Shown here in pieces: positions 1-9,450 of a DNA stretch of 64,000 nt (positions are counted from its first letter, which is position 1; each line of letters begins with the position of its first letter). Source of the stretch: an uncultured Alistipes sp. (lineage in GTDB: Bacteria; Bacteroidota; Bacteroidia; Bacteroidales; Rikenellaceae); contig CALUNG010000002.1 of assembly GCA_944321955.1 (NCBI GenBank), positions 62,001 to 126,000 on the forward strand, in the 5' to 3' direction. The translations under genes and the position numbers were made by a program. The notes under the pieces were generated by a model that ran no database searches, was not told the origin of the DNA, and was given only the letters and a program-made list of their open reading frames with translations.

Positions 1-723
1 GCCAGCACTCCGTTGCCGTTCAACCTGCTGCTTGCCTTGTCGGCCGAGGAGGAGCGCTCCGGCGAGCACGGGATGAGGGCTCTGCTTCCGGAACTCAGAC
101 GGATTGATATGGCCATAGTAGGAGAGCCCACCGGCATGCAGGCCGCCATAGGAGAACGCGGTCTCGTCGTACTCGACTGCGAAGCACACGGGCGCAGCGG
201 ACATGCAGCACACGGCAACGGTGTCAACGCCCTCTACATAGCCCTGGACGACATAAACCGGCTTCGTAATTTCCGCTTTGCGAAGGTTTCGCCGCTGCTG
301 GGCGACATACGCATGACAGCCACCATGATTTCGGCCGGCACGCAGCACAATATAGTGCCCGACAGCTGCCGGTTCGTGGTCGATGTCCGCACAACGGATG
401 CCTATACCAACGAACAGACCGTCGAAATAATCAGTGAGGTACTCAAATCCGATGTAACGCCGCGTTCGACGCGCATACGCGCATCGGCAATCGACGAATC
501 GCATCCACTGGTTCGTGCCGCAAAGGCAATCGGCCGAGATACTTTTGTATCGGAAACCACGTCGGACATGGCCCTCATGCCGTTTCCGACCGTAAAGATG
601 GGCATCGGGGACTCCATGCGATCACACTCGGCCAACGAGCATGTCATGATCGATGAAATTATCGAAGGTTTGGATATTTACAAGAGATACATAAAGCAAA
701 TTGCAGAAGAATATGGCCACTAA
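1..723 (+). CDS. M20-family deacetylase, 3' part (acetyl-/succinyl-ornithine deacetylase type)
   Basis: The reading frame is open from the first base, so the gene begins before the window; 240 C-terminal codons are present. It shows M20 metallopeptidase features: the SAEEE metal/catalytic glutamate motif near the start, a GRSGHAAH segment opening the dimerisation domain, and a C-terminal HSANEH metal-ligand motif. Its end overlaps argH by 11 bases, which argues for an arginine-biosynthesis role: removal of the N-acyl group from N-acetyl- or N-succinyl-ornithine. Bacteroides are known to use N-succinyl intermediates, so the substrate may be succinylornithine. A DapE-like or general M20 peptidase role cannot be excluded from this fragment. 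Confidence 0.85.
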   Translation, partial: ASTPLPFNLLLALSAEEERSGEHGMRALLPELRRIDMAIVGEPTGMQAAIGERGLVVLDCEAHGRSGHAAHGNGVNALYIALDDINRLRNFRFAKVSPLLGDIRMTATMISAGTQHNIVPDSCRFVVDVRTTDAYTNEQTVEIISEVLKSDVTPRSTRIRASAIDESHPLVRAAKAIGRDTFVSETTSDMALMPFPTVKMGIGDSMRSHSANEHVMIDEIIEGLDIYKRYIKQIAEEYGH

Positions 724-2014
724 ACTTTGGGACAAGGGCATCGAGCCCGACCGGATGATCGAAGAGTACACCGTAGGCAACGACCGCGAACTCGACATGC
801 GCCTGGCAAAATACGACGTCGAGGGGTCGAAGGCCCACATACGGATGCTCGAAAGTATCGGGCTGCTGACCGGCGAAGAGCTCAAGACACTGCTTGGAGG
901 TCTCGACCGCATAGCCGACATGATAGAGCGTGGAGAGTTCAGCATCGAGGAGGATGTCGAGGATATCCACTCGCAGGTCGAACTGATGCTCACGCGCGAA
1001 TTGGGCGACGTAGGCAAGAAGATACATTCGGGCCGTTCGCGCAACGACCAGATACTTGTCGACATAAAACTCTTCATGCGGGACGAGATACGTGCCATCG
1101 CCAGATCGGTGGAGGCCGTATTCGACAAACTGATAACATGCAGCGACCGCTACAAGGATGTACTGATGCCCGGATACACGCATCTGCAGATCGCAATGCC
1201 ATCATCGTTCGGATTGTGGTTCGGGGCCTACGCCGAAACGTTCGTAGATGACCTGCAGCTGCTTGCGGCCGCATACCGTATCGCCGATCAGAATCCGCTC
1301 GGATCGGCGGCCGGATACGGTTCGTCGTTTCCGCTCGACCGCACGATGACTACACGGCTGTTGGGATTCGCCGATTTGCACTACAACGCCGTTGCGGCAC
1401 AAATGAGCCGCGGCAAGACCGAGCGAGCTACGGCTTATGCCGTGGCCTCGATCGCCTCGACGCTGGGCCGTTTCGCCATGGACGTCTGCCTTTTCATGAG
1501 TCAGAATTTCGGCTTCATATCTCTGCCGCCCGAATTCACCACCGGCTCGAGCATCATGCCCCACAAGCAGAATCCCGACGTATTCGAGGTTATGCGCGGC
1601 AAATGCAACCGTCTGCAGTCCGTCCCGAACGAGATATCGCTGCTCACGACCAACCTTCCGACAGGATACCACCGGGACCTGCAGCTGCTCAAAGACATAA
1701 TCTTCCCGGCAACCGAAGAGTTGAAGCGCAGCCTTGCAATGTGCGACTTCATGCTGGATCACATAAAGGTCAGAACAGACATCCTCGACGATTCGAAATA
1801 CGATACGCTCTTCACGGTCGAGGACGTTAACCGCATGACGCTGTCGGGAGTGCCTTTCCGCGAGGCGTACAGGAGCATCGGACTTGCCGTCAAGGAGGGC
1901 ACATACAAGCCCACGCGCGAACTTCACCATACACATGAAGGCAGCATCGGCAACCTGTGCAACGACAAGATCCGGTTGAAGATGCGGAAGGTCATGTCGC
2001 AGTTCGGCGAGTAG
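713..2014 (+). CDS. argH: Argininosuccinate lyase
   Basis: 433 residues, about the usual ArgH length. It cleaves argininosuccinate to arginine and fumarate, the last step of arginine synthesis, in the cytoplasm. The fumarase/aspartase superfamily signature is clear: SGRSRNDQ near residue 110, the YTHLQIAMP segment, and the GSSIMPHKQNP loop near residue 285 carrying the catalytic serine. ATG at 713 was chosen because it opens the conserved MATKLW start; it overlaps the upstream deacetylase by 11 bases, so the two are probably co-transcribed and translationally coupled. A strong hairpin terminator follows. Confidence 0.97.
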   Translation: MATKLWDKGIEPDRMIEEYTVGNDRELDMRLAKYDVEGSKAHIRMLESIGLLTGEELKTLLGGLDRIADMIERGEFSIEEDVEDIHSQVELMLTRELGDVGKKIHSGRSRNDQILVDIKLFMRDEIRAIARSVEAVFDKLITCSDRYKDVLMPGYTHLQIAMPSSFGLWFGAYAETFVDDLQLLAAAYRIADQNPLGSAAGYGSSFPLDRTMTTRLLGFADLHYNAVAAQMSRGKTERATAYAVASIASTLGRFAMDVCLFMSQNFGFISLPPEFTTGSSIMPHKQNPDVFEVMRGKCNRLQSVPNEISLLTTNLPTGYHRDLQLLKDIIFPATEELKRSLAMCDFMLDHIKVRTDILDDSKYDTLFTVEDVNRMTLSGVPFREAYRSIGLAVKEGTYKPTRELHHTHEGSIGNLCNDKIRLKMRKVMSQFGE

Positions 2015-2029
2015 CCGTTATCCCGCAAA

Positions 2030-2062
2030 AAAAGCCGGTGCCTTCTAAAGACACCGGCTTTT
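2030..2062. terminator. Bidirectional terminator between argH and rubrerythrin
   Basis: An 11-base perfect inverted repeat (AAAAGCCGGTG at 2030-2040, CACCGGCTTTT at 2052-2062) with A/T ends on both sides serves the two converging genes. Confidence 0.9.
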
Positions 2063-2081
2063 ACATGCGATATGCGGAATA

Positions 2082-2657
2082 TCAATAATTCTCCTTCTTG
2101 GGCTCGAAATATGCCTGCGGATGCTGGCATGCGGGGCACTTCTGCGGAGCCTCCTTGCCTTTGTATACGAATCCGCAGTTGCGGCACTGCCACCATATCT
2201 CCTGATCGCGGATGAAGAAATTCCCGTCGGTAATGCGGCTCAGCAATTTGAGATAGCGCTTCTCGTGCTCGGCCTCGACCAGCGCGATATTGCGGAATGT
2301 AAGTGCGATCTCTGGAAATCCCTCCTCTTCCGCAACCTTGGCAAATTCGGGATACAGCACGTCCCACTCCTCGTTTTCGCCCATGGCTGCAGCGGCCAGA
2401 TTGTCCATGGTCGTCGAGATCTTGCCGGCAGGATACGACGAAGTAATGGTCACGTCGCCGCCTTCGAGATACTTGAAGAACTTCTTGGCGTGCTCTTTCT
2501 CCTGCTCGGCGGTCTCAGTGAATACGCCGGCAATCTGTTCATAGCCCTCCTTCTTGGCTACGCTTGCAAAAAATGTGTAGCGGTTGCGAGCCTGGCTCTC
2601 ACCGGCGAATGCCTTGAGCAGATTCTGCTCGGTCAATGTTCCTTTTACGCTTTTCAT
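2082..2657 (-). CDS. rbr: Rubrerythrin
   Basis: 191 residues with the classic two-domain layout. The N-terminal ferritin-like four-helix domain carries the di-iron ligands: E20, the E53-x-x-H56 motif, E94, E97 and E128-x-x-H131. The C-terminal rubredoxin domain has CxxC pairs C158/C161 and C174/C177. Rubrerythrin reduces hydrogen peroxide in the cytoplasm of anaerobes, taking electrons through the rubredoxin centre. The gene is monocistronic: it has its own promoter and a shared terminator with argH. Confidence 0.97.
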   Translation of the reverse strand: MKSVKGTLTEQNLLKAFAGESQARNRYTFFASVAKKEGYEQIAGVFTETAEQEKEHAKKFFKYLEGGDVTITSSYPAGKISTTMDNLAAAAMGENEEWDVLYPEFAKVAEEEGFPEIALTFRNIALVEAEHEKRYLKLLSRITDGNFFIRDQEIWWQCRNCGFVYKGKEAPQKCPACQHPQAYFEPKKENY

Positions 2658-2696
2658 AATCGAATATGTTTAGTGGTTTATAATCTGTTTCTGTTG

Positions 2697-2727
2697 CGAA
2701 GATAAGTATTACCAGGCAATTTACACA
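2697..2727 (-). promoter_or_regulatory. Promoter of rubrerythrin
   Basis: On the minus strand TGTG, 19 bases, TATCTTCG: a near match to the Bacteroidetes TTTG-N19-TAnnTTTG promoter, about 40 bases before the start codon. Confidence 0.55.
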
Positions 2728-2768
2728 TAAAAGCCGATTATTAATTTTTATATTCATATCACCGTAAC

Positions 2769-3863
2769 TTATACGTCGTCTCTCGAGAAGAGTAACTCGG
2801 TGTCTTTCATGAAGGTCTCATATTCCATACGTTGGGTTTGGGTCATCGATGTCGTGTCACCGACATGCGGCGGCAGTATCCGATAACCGGGCGTCATGAC
2901 CCATGCAGGAGTAACCGATACCCTGTACTCAAGCGGGAGCGTATCGCGCTTCACGACTTCGATCTCTGCAATTATCCCGCCATCGCAGAAGCGTTTGCGC
3001 TGATTCGACACGAAATTTCCGAGTGAGTAGAACACCGGACGCCCGTCATCACGTATTTCAGCATGCTGCACCACGTGCGGATGGCTGCCGACGACAATGT
3101 CGGCCCCGTGCTCAAACAGGAAATCGGCAAGTTCCCGTTGGTGTCGGTTCGGCCTGCGTACATACTCGTCGCCCCAATGCATGCATACGATCCTGCAGTC
3201 GGCTTCAGCCGCCTCGGCCAGATCCTTCTCGATGGCAAGCGTATCCGTAAGATTTACGACATGACCGTCGGGAATGTACATGCCGTTGGTTCCGTACGTG
3301 TAATTCATAACGGCGAACTTGAGGCCGTTACAAACTATCCACAGCGGGTTGTCGGAACGGTACTCGGACAAGTCACGAAATACGCCCGTATGGGCTATCC
3401 CGCATTCGTCAAGCTTGTCAATCGTAGCCTTTATGCCGCGTCTGCCACGGTCGCAACAGTGGTTGTTGGCCAGAAGAGCCACATCCACGCCGAGCCACTT
3501 CAAGGCATCGATGAATTCGGCCGGAGACGAGAAATTTGGATAACCGGCATACCGTCCGTCCGGTGATATTGTCGTTTCAAGATTTACAATTGATATGTCG
3601 GCCCGGTCGAACCACGGTTTTACGGCAGCGAACGACGGCCGGAAATCGTATCCCGAATCGGTACGCGCGGCAACAATCTGAGGTGTATGGCACATCATGT
3701 CTCCGACAAACATAAGTTTGACACTGCGAACTTCGGATACCGTATCTATCGGCTCGTCAACAGCCGTTTCGCATTTGCCGAACACGCCGCATGCATCGGC
3801 CAAAGATACGGCCAATACAACCGAGGCAATACAGATTACCGTATGTCTGAGAAAACGGCACAT
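2769..3863 (-). CDS. CapA-family (PgsA-type) metallophosphatase-like protein, exported
   Basis: 364 residues. After an N-terminal hydrophobic signal segment (about residues 5-22; Cys25 could be a weak lipobox) comes the CapA fold: FVGDMM (D55), VNLETT, LLANNHCCDRG, MHWGDEY and GSHPHVVQ, the metal- and phosphate-binding motifs of the calcineurin-like superfamily. CapA/PgsA proteins take part in poly-gamma-glutamate or capsule synthesis, but no capB/capC partner lies nearby, so the substrate is unknown. ATG at 3863 was chosen because it directly precedes the signal peptide and lies just downstream of a promoter element; an in-frame extension upstream would overlap that promoter. Confidence 0.85.
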   Translation of the reverse strand: MCRFLRHTVICIASVVLAVSLADACGVFGKCETAVDEPIDTVSEVRSVKLMFVGDMMCHTPQIVAARTDSGYDFRPSFAAVKPWFDRADISIVNLETTISPDGRYAGYPNFSSPAEFIDALKWLGVDVALLANNHCCDRGRRGIKATIDKLDECGIAHTGVFRDLSEYRSDNPLWIVCNGLKFAVMNYTYGTNGMYIPDGHVVNLTDTLAIEKDLAEAAEADCRIVCMHWGDEYVRRPNRHQRELADFLFEHGADIVVGSHPHVVQHAEIRDDGRPVFYSLGNFVSNQRKRFCDGGIIAEIEVVKRDTLPLEYRVSVTPAWVMTPGYRILPPHVGDTTSMTQTQRMEYETFMKDTELLFSRDDV

Positions 3864-3869
3864 CGGATA

Positions 3870-3877
3870 CAAAGATA
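3870..3877 (-). promoter_or_regulatory. -7 element for the CapA-like gene (possible leaderless start)
   Basis: TATCTTTG on the minus strand ends only 6 bases before the ATG at 3863. Confidence 0.6.
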
Positions 3878-3919
3878 CGATAATAGGCCAAAACTGCAAC
3901 TTCGGTGGCAAATTAATTG

Positions 3920-3927
3920 TATTTTTG
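3920..3927 (+). promoter_or_regulatory. -7 element for the EamA transporter gene (possible leaderless start)
   Basis: TATTTTTG ends 6 bases before the ATG at 3934. It faces the minus-strand element at 3870-3877, so the two divergent promoters share about 50 bases. Confidence 0.6.
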
Positions 3928-3933
3928 CAGGCC

Positions 3934-4812
3934 ATGAAGAGTCTCGGAGGATCATTGTACGCCATTGTGTCATCGGCCACGTTCGGTCTGGTGCCGCTGT
4001 TTTCGATCCCGCTGCTGGCGGCGGGATTGAGTTCGCCGCAGATATTGTTTTACCGTATGGTATTCGCTGCCGCAATCATCGGAGCGGCCTCCAAACTGAT
4101 ATTCGGCAAGAGTCTTGGATTGCCGTTCGGCACATTGTGCCGTGTGGCCATACTCAGTACGCTATACGCCGCCACGGCCCTCGGACTGATCGAATCGTAC
4201 AAATACATTCCGAGCGGTGTCGCCACCACCATACACTTCCTATATCCGTTGGCCGTTACGATCATCATGGCCCTGCTTTTCAAGACCGGAACTTCGAAAC
4301 TGATACTTCTGGCAGTCGTCCTGTCTCTTGCCGGAGTGGCGTTGCTTTCATGGGGCGACATGGGACATGCCGATCTCCGCAAGGGTGTTGCATGGGCCGG
4401 CATGACCGTGCTGACGTATGCGTCATACATAACGGGAGTAATGAAAAGCCGCGTGTCGCGTGTGGACTCCACGGTGCTGACATTTTATGTTCTGCTGTTT
4501 TCCGCCGCGATATTTTTCATATTTGCGGTCGTTTCGGACGGTATCGTCGTGCCGCATTCGGGCAACGTGTGGTGCAACATACTGCTTCTTGCGCTGATAC
4601 CGACGGCCATATCCAACCTTACGCTGGTAGTGGCCATCAAACGCATAGGATCGGTCATGACGTCGATACTCGGTTCGATGGAGCCCCTCACGGCCGTCAT
4701 GGTCGGAGTGCTGCACTTCGGTGAGGCGTTCGGCTTAGAAACGTTTGCCGGACTTGTCCTCGTAGTCGCAGCCGTTATGATCGTGATAACGCAGTCTGGC
4801 AGGAAGTCCTAA
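3934..4812 (+). CDS. EamA/DMT-family membrane transporter
   Basis: 292 residues, almost entirely hydrophobic, with about ten predicted membrane helices in two repeated EamA halves (roughly 5-135 and 150-290); the second half ends with the typical SMEPLTAVMVG stretch. Family members export metabolites or take up small molecules; the substrate cannot be told from sequence. ATG at 3934 gives a first helix at the usual position and follows a promoter element; the longer in-frame extension overlaps the divergent gene's promoter. Its stop overlaps the end of the converging DUF4491 gene by 4 bases. Confidence 0.9.
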   Translation: MKSLGGSLYAIVSSATFGLVPLFSIPLLAAGLSSPQILFYRMVFAAAIIGAASKLIFGKSLGLPFGTLCRVAILSTLYAATALGLIESYKYIPSGVATTIHFLYPLAVTIIMALLFKTGTSKLILLAVVLSLAGVALLSWGDMGHADLRKGVAWAGMTVLTYASYITGVMKSRVSRVDSTVLTFYVLLFSAAIFFIFAVVSDGIVVPHSGNVWCNILLLALIPTAISNLTLVVAIKRIGSVMTSILGSMEPLTAVMVGVLHFGEAFGLETFAGLVLVVAAVMIVITQSGRKS

Positions 4813-5099
4813 TTCTTCTTGCGTTTTGGGAACCAGCCTCGTGCCACACGCTTGCGCTGTTCGAAGAGTTCGCCTATGCTCCAGAACGACGAAGCCCCGA
4901 ATACGGCCAGCAGAGTAGACCACACGATGTTTTCAACGAACAGCGATCCGGCAATCGACGCGATGCCGGCCAGCATAAATACCCACCAGCATTTGACCCC
5001 GAAATAGTATTCGCCCTTTATGACCAGCGGATGGAACAGTCCTATGATCAGAAATGTCGATACACCTATTATGATTCCCGTATAATGCAGCGTTTCCAT
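4809..5099 (-). CDS. Small membrane protein, DUF4491 family
   Basis: 96 residues with about three membrane helices. The GLFHPLVIKGEYYFG segment and the C-terminal WSIGELFEQRKRVARGWFP segment match what I know of the DUF4491 family of Bacteroidetes and Firmicutes, whose function is unknown. The short basic tail should face the cytoplasm. The gene has its own promoter element and converges on the EamA transporter gene with a 4-base overlap. Confidence 0.85.
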   Translation of the reverse strand: METLHYTGIIIGVSTFLIIGLFHPLVIKGEYYFGVKCWWVFMLAGIASIAGSLFVENIVWSTLLAVFGASSFWSIGELFEQRKRVARGWFPKRKKN

Positions 5100-5131
5100 A
5101 TTTTATGATTTTAGTACAGCGTTATCGCTCG

Positions 5132-5139
5132 CAAAAATA
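5132..5139 (-). promoter_or_regulatory. -7 element for the DUF4491 gene
   Basis: TATTTTTG on the minus strand, 32 bases before the start codon and downstream of the porin gene's terminator. Confidence 0.5.
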
Positions 5140-5156
5140 CGAAATATTGGCAAACA

Positions 5157-5186
5157 AAAAGCCGCGGTCCGGTTACCGCGGCTTTT
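5157..5186 (-). terminator. Terminator of the DcaP-like porin gene
   Basis: Perfect 12-base inverted repeat AAAAGCCGCGGT / ACCGCGGCTTTT separated by 6 bases, 19 bases past the porin stop codon. Confidence 0.85.
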
Positions 5187-5204
5187 GCAGTCGGTCTTGT
5201 GACG

Positions 5205-6560
5205 TCAGAAATTATACTGAGCCATCAGGTTTACGCGATTGGCGTGATTTCTCGCTCCGTCCATATTGCGGCGCGTACCGTAAAGGTATTCTGCGGCAAT
5301 CTTGAAACGCGGCGTGATGTGGTAAAATATGTTTCCGAAGATGTACTGGCCTTCGCGATACTCGTCATTCGAATAGAACGTATTTTTCTTGAGCACCTTT
5401 ACTACCGAATATCCGCCGGAGATAAAGAGATTCTTGAGCAGATTTATTCTTGCCGCTGCCTGCCATCCGTACATGGGTGTAACCTGGCTGTAACGCGGAT
5501 CGAGCGGATTGGGTGTAAAGTCGAGGCCCGAACCTGTAAGATCCTGTATGTAAGGAGTGATTCCTTCACCGTATACACCATTGAAATAGATGTTCAAAGC
5601 CTTGCCCACGGCCATGTTGCCGCTGGCCTGCACGCCCCATCCGAAGTGCGACGAAACCTTTTCGGAGGCCACATTATAATAGTACATGTCACGGAATACG
5701 GCCGATGCACGGAAGTGGTTCTGGCGCTGCTTGCCCCATGCATACTGGAAATATACCGGGAAATCGGGGACACGCTGCGGTATCGGCTCCATACGGTCTT
5801 CGCCGTACGTTGCGCTTACGTTCGGCAACTCGGCGGCCATACCCAGTGTAAAGTGGTCCCGGCAGAACGAATATTCATAACGTATCATCGTAGCAAAGTT
5901 GAGATTGTAGGCATTTGGACCCTGAAAGTCTACGGTCTCGGGAGCAGCCGTAAGGTCACAGAACGTCGATACGTCGCGGCCGAGCGTCAGGCCCTTGAAC
6001 GACACGTATGCCGAGCGCAGGCGAGGCGTGTAGCTGTTAACATCGCCTCCGCGGAAGTCGGCATCGATAAATACCACGACGCGTCCCAAGTCCCTCGTAT
6101 TGGCTATACCTTTGAGGTATATGCGCGAGGTCGAGGCATCCATCTGCAGGCGCTGGCGGGTTGCGAAGTTGCCCGGGATTGGAATATCGTAAGGAACGAA
6201 GTCGATATTGTCGGTAATGCCGTCGAAACTGTAAGCGGCGCGCAAATTTACATATCCGCCGACGGCAAACGAGAATTTGTTGTTTTTGGTGCTGAAGATG
6301 AATTGCGGCTTCTCGACCTGCTGGAAACCGGGACGGTGCGTCTCATTGTAGTCGGCAACGGCCTGCTTCATTGCGGCGTTGTTGAGGGCCATGCGCTGCT
6401 GAACCTGGCAGGGAGAACATTTATAAATGGTATCGGTCTCCTGTACCGAAATAAAGTAGACCGTCGGTTCATAGCCTTTACCCTTGTGGCGATGGTGGCG
6501 TTGAGCCGAGGCTGTTGATACGACCAAAAGGGCCAACAATAAAAGTCGAAATGTTTTCAT
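5205..6560 (-). CDS. DcaP-like outer membrane porin
   Basis: 451 residues. A signal peptide (residues 1-19, ending in ASAQ) is followed by a His/Lys-rich linker, a short helical segment (about 45-75) and then a long run of alternating hydrophobic beta strands ending in the aromatic terminus AQYNF, as expected for a beta-barrel. The overall layout, including the VGGYVNLRAAYSFDG opening strand, resembles the DcaP trimeric porin family, which passes small anionic solutes. ATG at 6560 was chosen because it opens the signal peptide. It is monocistronic with a strong terminator. The specific family is inferred from memory of pattern, not a search. Confidence 0.8.
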   Translation of the reverse strand: MKTFRLLLLALLVVSTASAQRHHRHKGKGYEPTVYFISVQETDTIYKCSPCQVQQRMALNNAAMKQAVADYNETHRPGFQQVEKPQFIFSTKNNKFSFAVGGYVNLRAAYSFDGITDNIDFVPYDIPIPGNFATRQRLQMDASTSRIYLKGIANTRDLGRVVVFIDADFRGGDVNSYTPRLRSAYVSFKGLTLGRDVSTFCDLTAAPETVDFQGPNAYNLNFATMIRYEYSFCRDHFTLGMAAELPNVSATYGEDRMEPIPQRVPDFPVYFQYAWGKQRQNHFRASAVFRDMYYYNVASEKVSSHFGWGVQASGNMAVGKALNIYFNGVYGEGITPYIQDLTGSGLDFTPNPLDPRYSQVTPMYGWQAAARINLLKNLFISGGYSVVKVLKKNTFYSNDEYREGQYIFGNIFYHITPRFKIAAEYLYGTRRNMDGARNHANRVNLMAQYNF

Positions 6561-6706
6561 AACAGAATAATTTTGGTTTGTAATAACTTGAACTTGTCTG
6601 TATCGGACATCTGTTTTTCGTTGTCTTGCCATGCAATCAGCAAGATATATGCCAAACGGCTGTGGCCCAAATTGCCGACATGCATGGATTTTTGAATAAA
6701 AATTGC

Positions 6707-6714
6707 TATATTTG
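6707..6714 (+). promoter_or_regulatory. -7 element for the phosphoesterase gene (possible leaderless start)
   Basis: TATATTTG ends 7 bases before the ATG at 6722. Confidence 0.6.
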
Positions 6715-6721
6715 GCATATT

Positions 6722-7921
6722 ATGAAATGGGTCTTCGCAATCATATACCTGTTGATATTCACCGGCGACATTGCAGCCGTCCGTCGCATTGGGCGCAGCT
6801 CCGCAGGCAGATGGAAGGCGATTTCGTGGGCCGTACTGGCAGCCATTACGGACTTGCTTCCGTTGGTTGCGATCACGGTCTCCGCAGCGGCTGCGGACAA
6901 TACTCCGGCGATCATGAGAATTGCGATGTGGCTGTTTACGGCGTATACTATAACAGTTCTGCCCCGTGGAGTTTTCTATCTGTTCGCAATCATATCGCAA
7001 AAACGTCCATTTATTGCAACAGGATGCCTTGCAGCACTGTTCGTTGCCGGTTATCTGATTTACGGCCTGATTGTTGGACGCAAACAAATTGTGGTAAACG
7101 AAACGACCATATGTTCCGACATGCTTCCGGCTTCATTCGACGGATTCCGCATCGTGCACTTTTCGGATCTGCACGTCGGGACGCTGCTGTCTACATTGGA
7201 CGAAACGAAGGCAATAGTCGACACGATAAACAGCCTCGACGCAGACCTTGTGGTATTCAGCGGCGATCTCGTCACTGTACGCTACTCAGAACTCGACGAC
7301 GGGATCATGAGTATGCTTGCACGAATATCCGCCCGATGCGGGGTAGTGTCATCCATCGGGAATCACGATACGGGACTGTACGTCAAGGATACCGTTGCGC
7401 TTCCGAAAGAGGAAAACAGACGCCGGCTCATAAGGCGCGAAAGGGAACTGGGATGGATCGTGCTCGACGATTCGACCATGTATCTGCGCCATGGGAACGA
7501 TTCAATATCCCTGTCGGGCATTTCGTTTCCCGACGAGTTCTACGAATTCAGACATCTGACCGAGGTCCCCGAGTATGACATATCGCATGTTTACGACAGC
7601 GTACCGTCAGACATGTTCAATATCACCATATCGCACATACCGCAAATGTGGAGGCGAATAACTTCGCTCGGATATGGAGACCTGACACTTGCGGGACATG
7701 TACACGCCATGCAGACCAAAATCCGTTTCGGCAAACGGGTCTATTCTCCGGCCGAGTTGATCTACGAGCAGTGGAGCGGGGCATACGAAAGCAATGGCAG
7801 CACGCTGTACATAAACGACGGCACGGGATATGTTGGACTTTACATGAGGCTGGGAGCGCCTCCCGAGATCACTGTACTGACGCTGAAGAGTTGCAAAAAG
7901 GAACCAAAACGCTCAAAATAA
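6722..7921 (+). CDS. Membrane-anchored calcineurin-like metallophosphoesterase
   Basis: 399 residues. Four N-terminal membrane helices (about 3-20, 38-56, 66-92 and 98-118) are followed by a metallophosphoesterase domain with all the metal-binding motifs in order: HFSDLHVG (D149, H151), FSGDLV, IGNHD, ISHIP and AGHVH. The family (YkuE/YaeI-like) hydrolyses phosphoesters, in some cases UDP-diacylglucosamine or lipid-linked phosphates; here the membrane anchor suggests a lipid or envelope substrate, which is inference. ATG at 6722 directly follows the promoter element. It is transcribed divergently from the porin gene. Confidence 0.88.
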   Translation: MKWVFAIIYLLIFTGDIAAVRRIGRSSAGRWKAISWAVLAAITDLLPLVAITVSAAAADNTPAIMRIAMWLFTAYTITVLPRGVFYLFAIISQKRPFIATGCLAALFVAGYLIYGLIVGRKQIVVNETTICSDMLPASFDGFRIVHFSDLHVGTLLSTLDETKAIVDTINSLDADLVVFSGDLVTVRYSELDDGIMSMLARISARCGVVSSIGNHDTGLYVKDTVALPKEENRRRLIRRERELGWIVLDDSTMYLRHGNDSISLSGISFPDEFYEFRHLTEVPEYDISHVYDSVPSDMFNITISHIPQMWRRITSLGYGDLTLAGHVHAMQTKIRFGKRVYSPAELIYEQWSGAYESNGSTLYINDGTGYVGLYMRLGAPPEITVLTLKSCKKEPKRSK

Positions 7922-7985
7922 ACAGAGAAACATTCTAAAGGTCGACTCATTGGAACTTTTTAATATAAGCGAATGAAATATGTAA

Positions 7986-7993
7986 TACATTTG
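7986..7993 (+). promoter_or_regulatory. Possible -7 element for the TolC/HlyD/ABC-2 operon
   Basis: TACATTTG, 20 bases before the TolC-family start codon; no clear -33 element. Confidence 0.45.
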
Positions 7994-8013
7994 CATGATG
8001 CAATAGGAATAAT

Positions 8014-9450
8014 ATGAAAAGAGTGGTATTTTTAGTATGCGGGGTTATTGCAGCGATGCAGCTTTCGGCTCAGGAGCAGTTGCACTCCTTGACGTTCGAC
8101 GACGCGCTGCAGATGACCATGGAGAACAATCCGGCCATGAAGGCCACCGAGTACGAAGAGAAGGCGGCAAGGCGTGAACGGCAAGCCGCAATCGGTCTGA
8201 GGATGCCTACCATCAGCGTAAACGGTGCATACTCCTATCTCGGAGATGACATTGCACTCGACCTGAACGATCTCAAGGCTCCAATCCAGAACGGCGCGAG
8301 CCAGCTGCTGCCGGCACTCGATCCGGCAATAGGACAGGCCGTAATGGGTCTTCTCACCCCGCTCATGGGGCAGAACTGGGAGTATGTACTTCAGAAGCGC
8401 AGCGTAGGATTTGTCGGAGGCAGCGTGTCGATGCCCATATTCATGGGCGGCAAGATCAACGTTGCCAACAAGGCGGCCAAGATCAACGAAGCAAATGTCA
8501 AACAGCAGAGTGCACAGACCCGTAATGCTCTGGTATCGGAGCTTGTCGAGCGCTATTTCGGATATGCGCTTGCGTCTCATGTCGTGGAGGTTCGCCAGCA
8601 GGCGCTCGACGGAGTCAAGCAACACCTTTCGGATGCCCGCGCGCTCGAGCGCAACGGCATGATAGCATCGAGCGAACGCCTCTATGTCGAGTTCAAGGTT
8701 TCGGAAGCGGAACGCGACCTGCAGAATGCCATACTCCAGCTTGAAACCATAAAATCCGCATTGTGCAATACGCTCGGTCTTCAGACCGAAAGCCGGCCGA
8801 TAACGGCCATGTTCATACTCGAACAGATCGAAGGCCTCGACTACTATCAGCAAATGGCCGGAGACTACAATCCGCTGCTCAATCAGGTCGGACTGCAGAA
8901 ACAGCTTGCCAAACAAAACGTACGGCTGCAGCGTGCCGATTTTTATCCGCAGATCGTGGCAATGGGCGGCGGTACGTTCTATAACTATCAGGTCAGCAAG
9001 CTGATTCCGCGCTGGGCAGTAGGCGTCGGCGTCAACTTCAAGATATTCAACGGCCTGAACCGCGAATACAAATACTCGGCTGCCAAACAGACGGCTCGTC
9101 GTGTCGAGACGCTCGAGGTAAAGGCCTCCAACGACGTGTCGGTTCTGATCGAGAGCCTCTATACGCAGATGGACAACTATCGCAACCAGATGAACTCGAT
9201 CGAGGCGTCGATGTCCTTTGCCAAGGAGTATCTCAAGGCAAAGAACGCGGCCTTTCTCGAGGGCATGAGTTCGTCAAGCGATCTGGTGGATGCCGAGCTC
9301 AATCTGGCCAGGGTACGTATCGAACGCATGCAGGTGGCATACAACTACGATGTGGCGCTTGCACGCCTTCTCGAGGCGGCGGGTATCAGCGACGAATTCC
9401 AGAGTTACATGCGTCGCGACAACGCCAGACAAATAACATTCGATGAATAA
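8014..9450 (+). CDS. TolC-family outer membrane efflux protein
   Basis: 478 residues. A signal peptide (1-19, ending in LSAQ) is followed by the long amphipathic helices of the OEP/TolC fold in two repeats; LTFDDALQMTMENNP is the typical first-helix motif. It forms the outer membrane duct of a tripartite exporter. First gene of an operon with an HlyD adaptor and two ABC-2 permeases; its stop overlaps the adaptor's most upstream start by 8 bases. Confidence 0.95.
   Translation: MKRVVFLVCGVIAAMQLSAQEQLHSLTFDDALQMTMENNPAMKATEYEEKAARRERQAAIGLRMPTISVNGAYSYLGDDIALDLNDLKAPIQNGASQLLPALDPAIGQAVMGLLTPLMGQNWEYVLQKRSVGFVGGSVSMPIFMGGKINVANKAAKINEANVKQQSAQTRNALVSELVERYFGYALASHVVEVRQQALDGVKQHLSDARALERNGMIASSERLYVEFKVSEAERDLQNAILQLETIKSALCNTLGLQTESRPITAMFILEQIEGLDYYQQMAGDYNPLLNQVGLQKQLAKQNVRLQRADFYPQIVAMGGGTFYNYQVSKLIPRWAVGVGVNFKIFNGLNREYKYSAAKQTARRVETLEVKASNDVSVLIESLYTQMDNYRNQMNSIEASMSFAKEYLKAKNAAFLEGMSSSSDLVDAELNLARVRIERMQVAYNYDVALARLLEAAGISDEFQSYMRRDNARQITFDE

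Noticed and set aside
5199-6518. A 439-codon open frame opposite the DcaP-like porin
   Set aside because: The minus strand has a signal peptide, barrel strands, and terminator; the plus frame has none.
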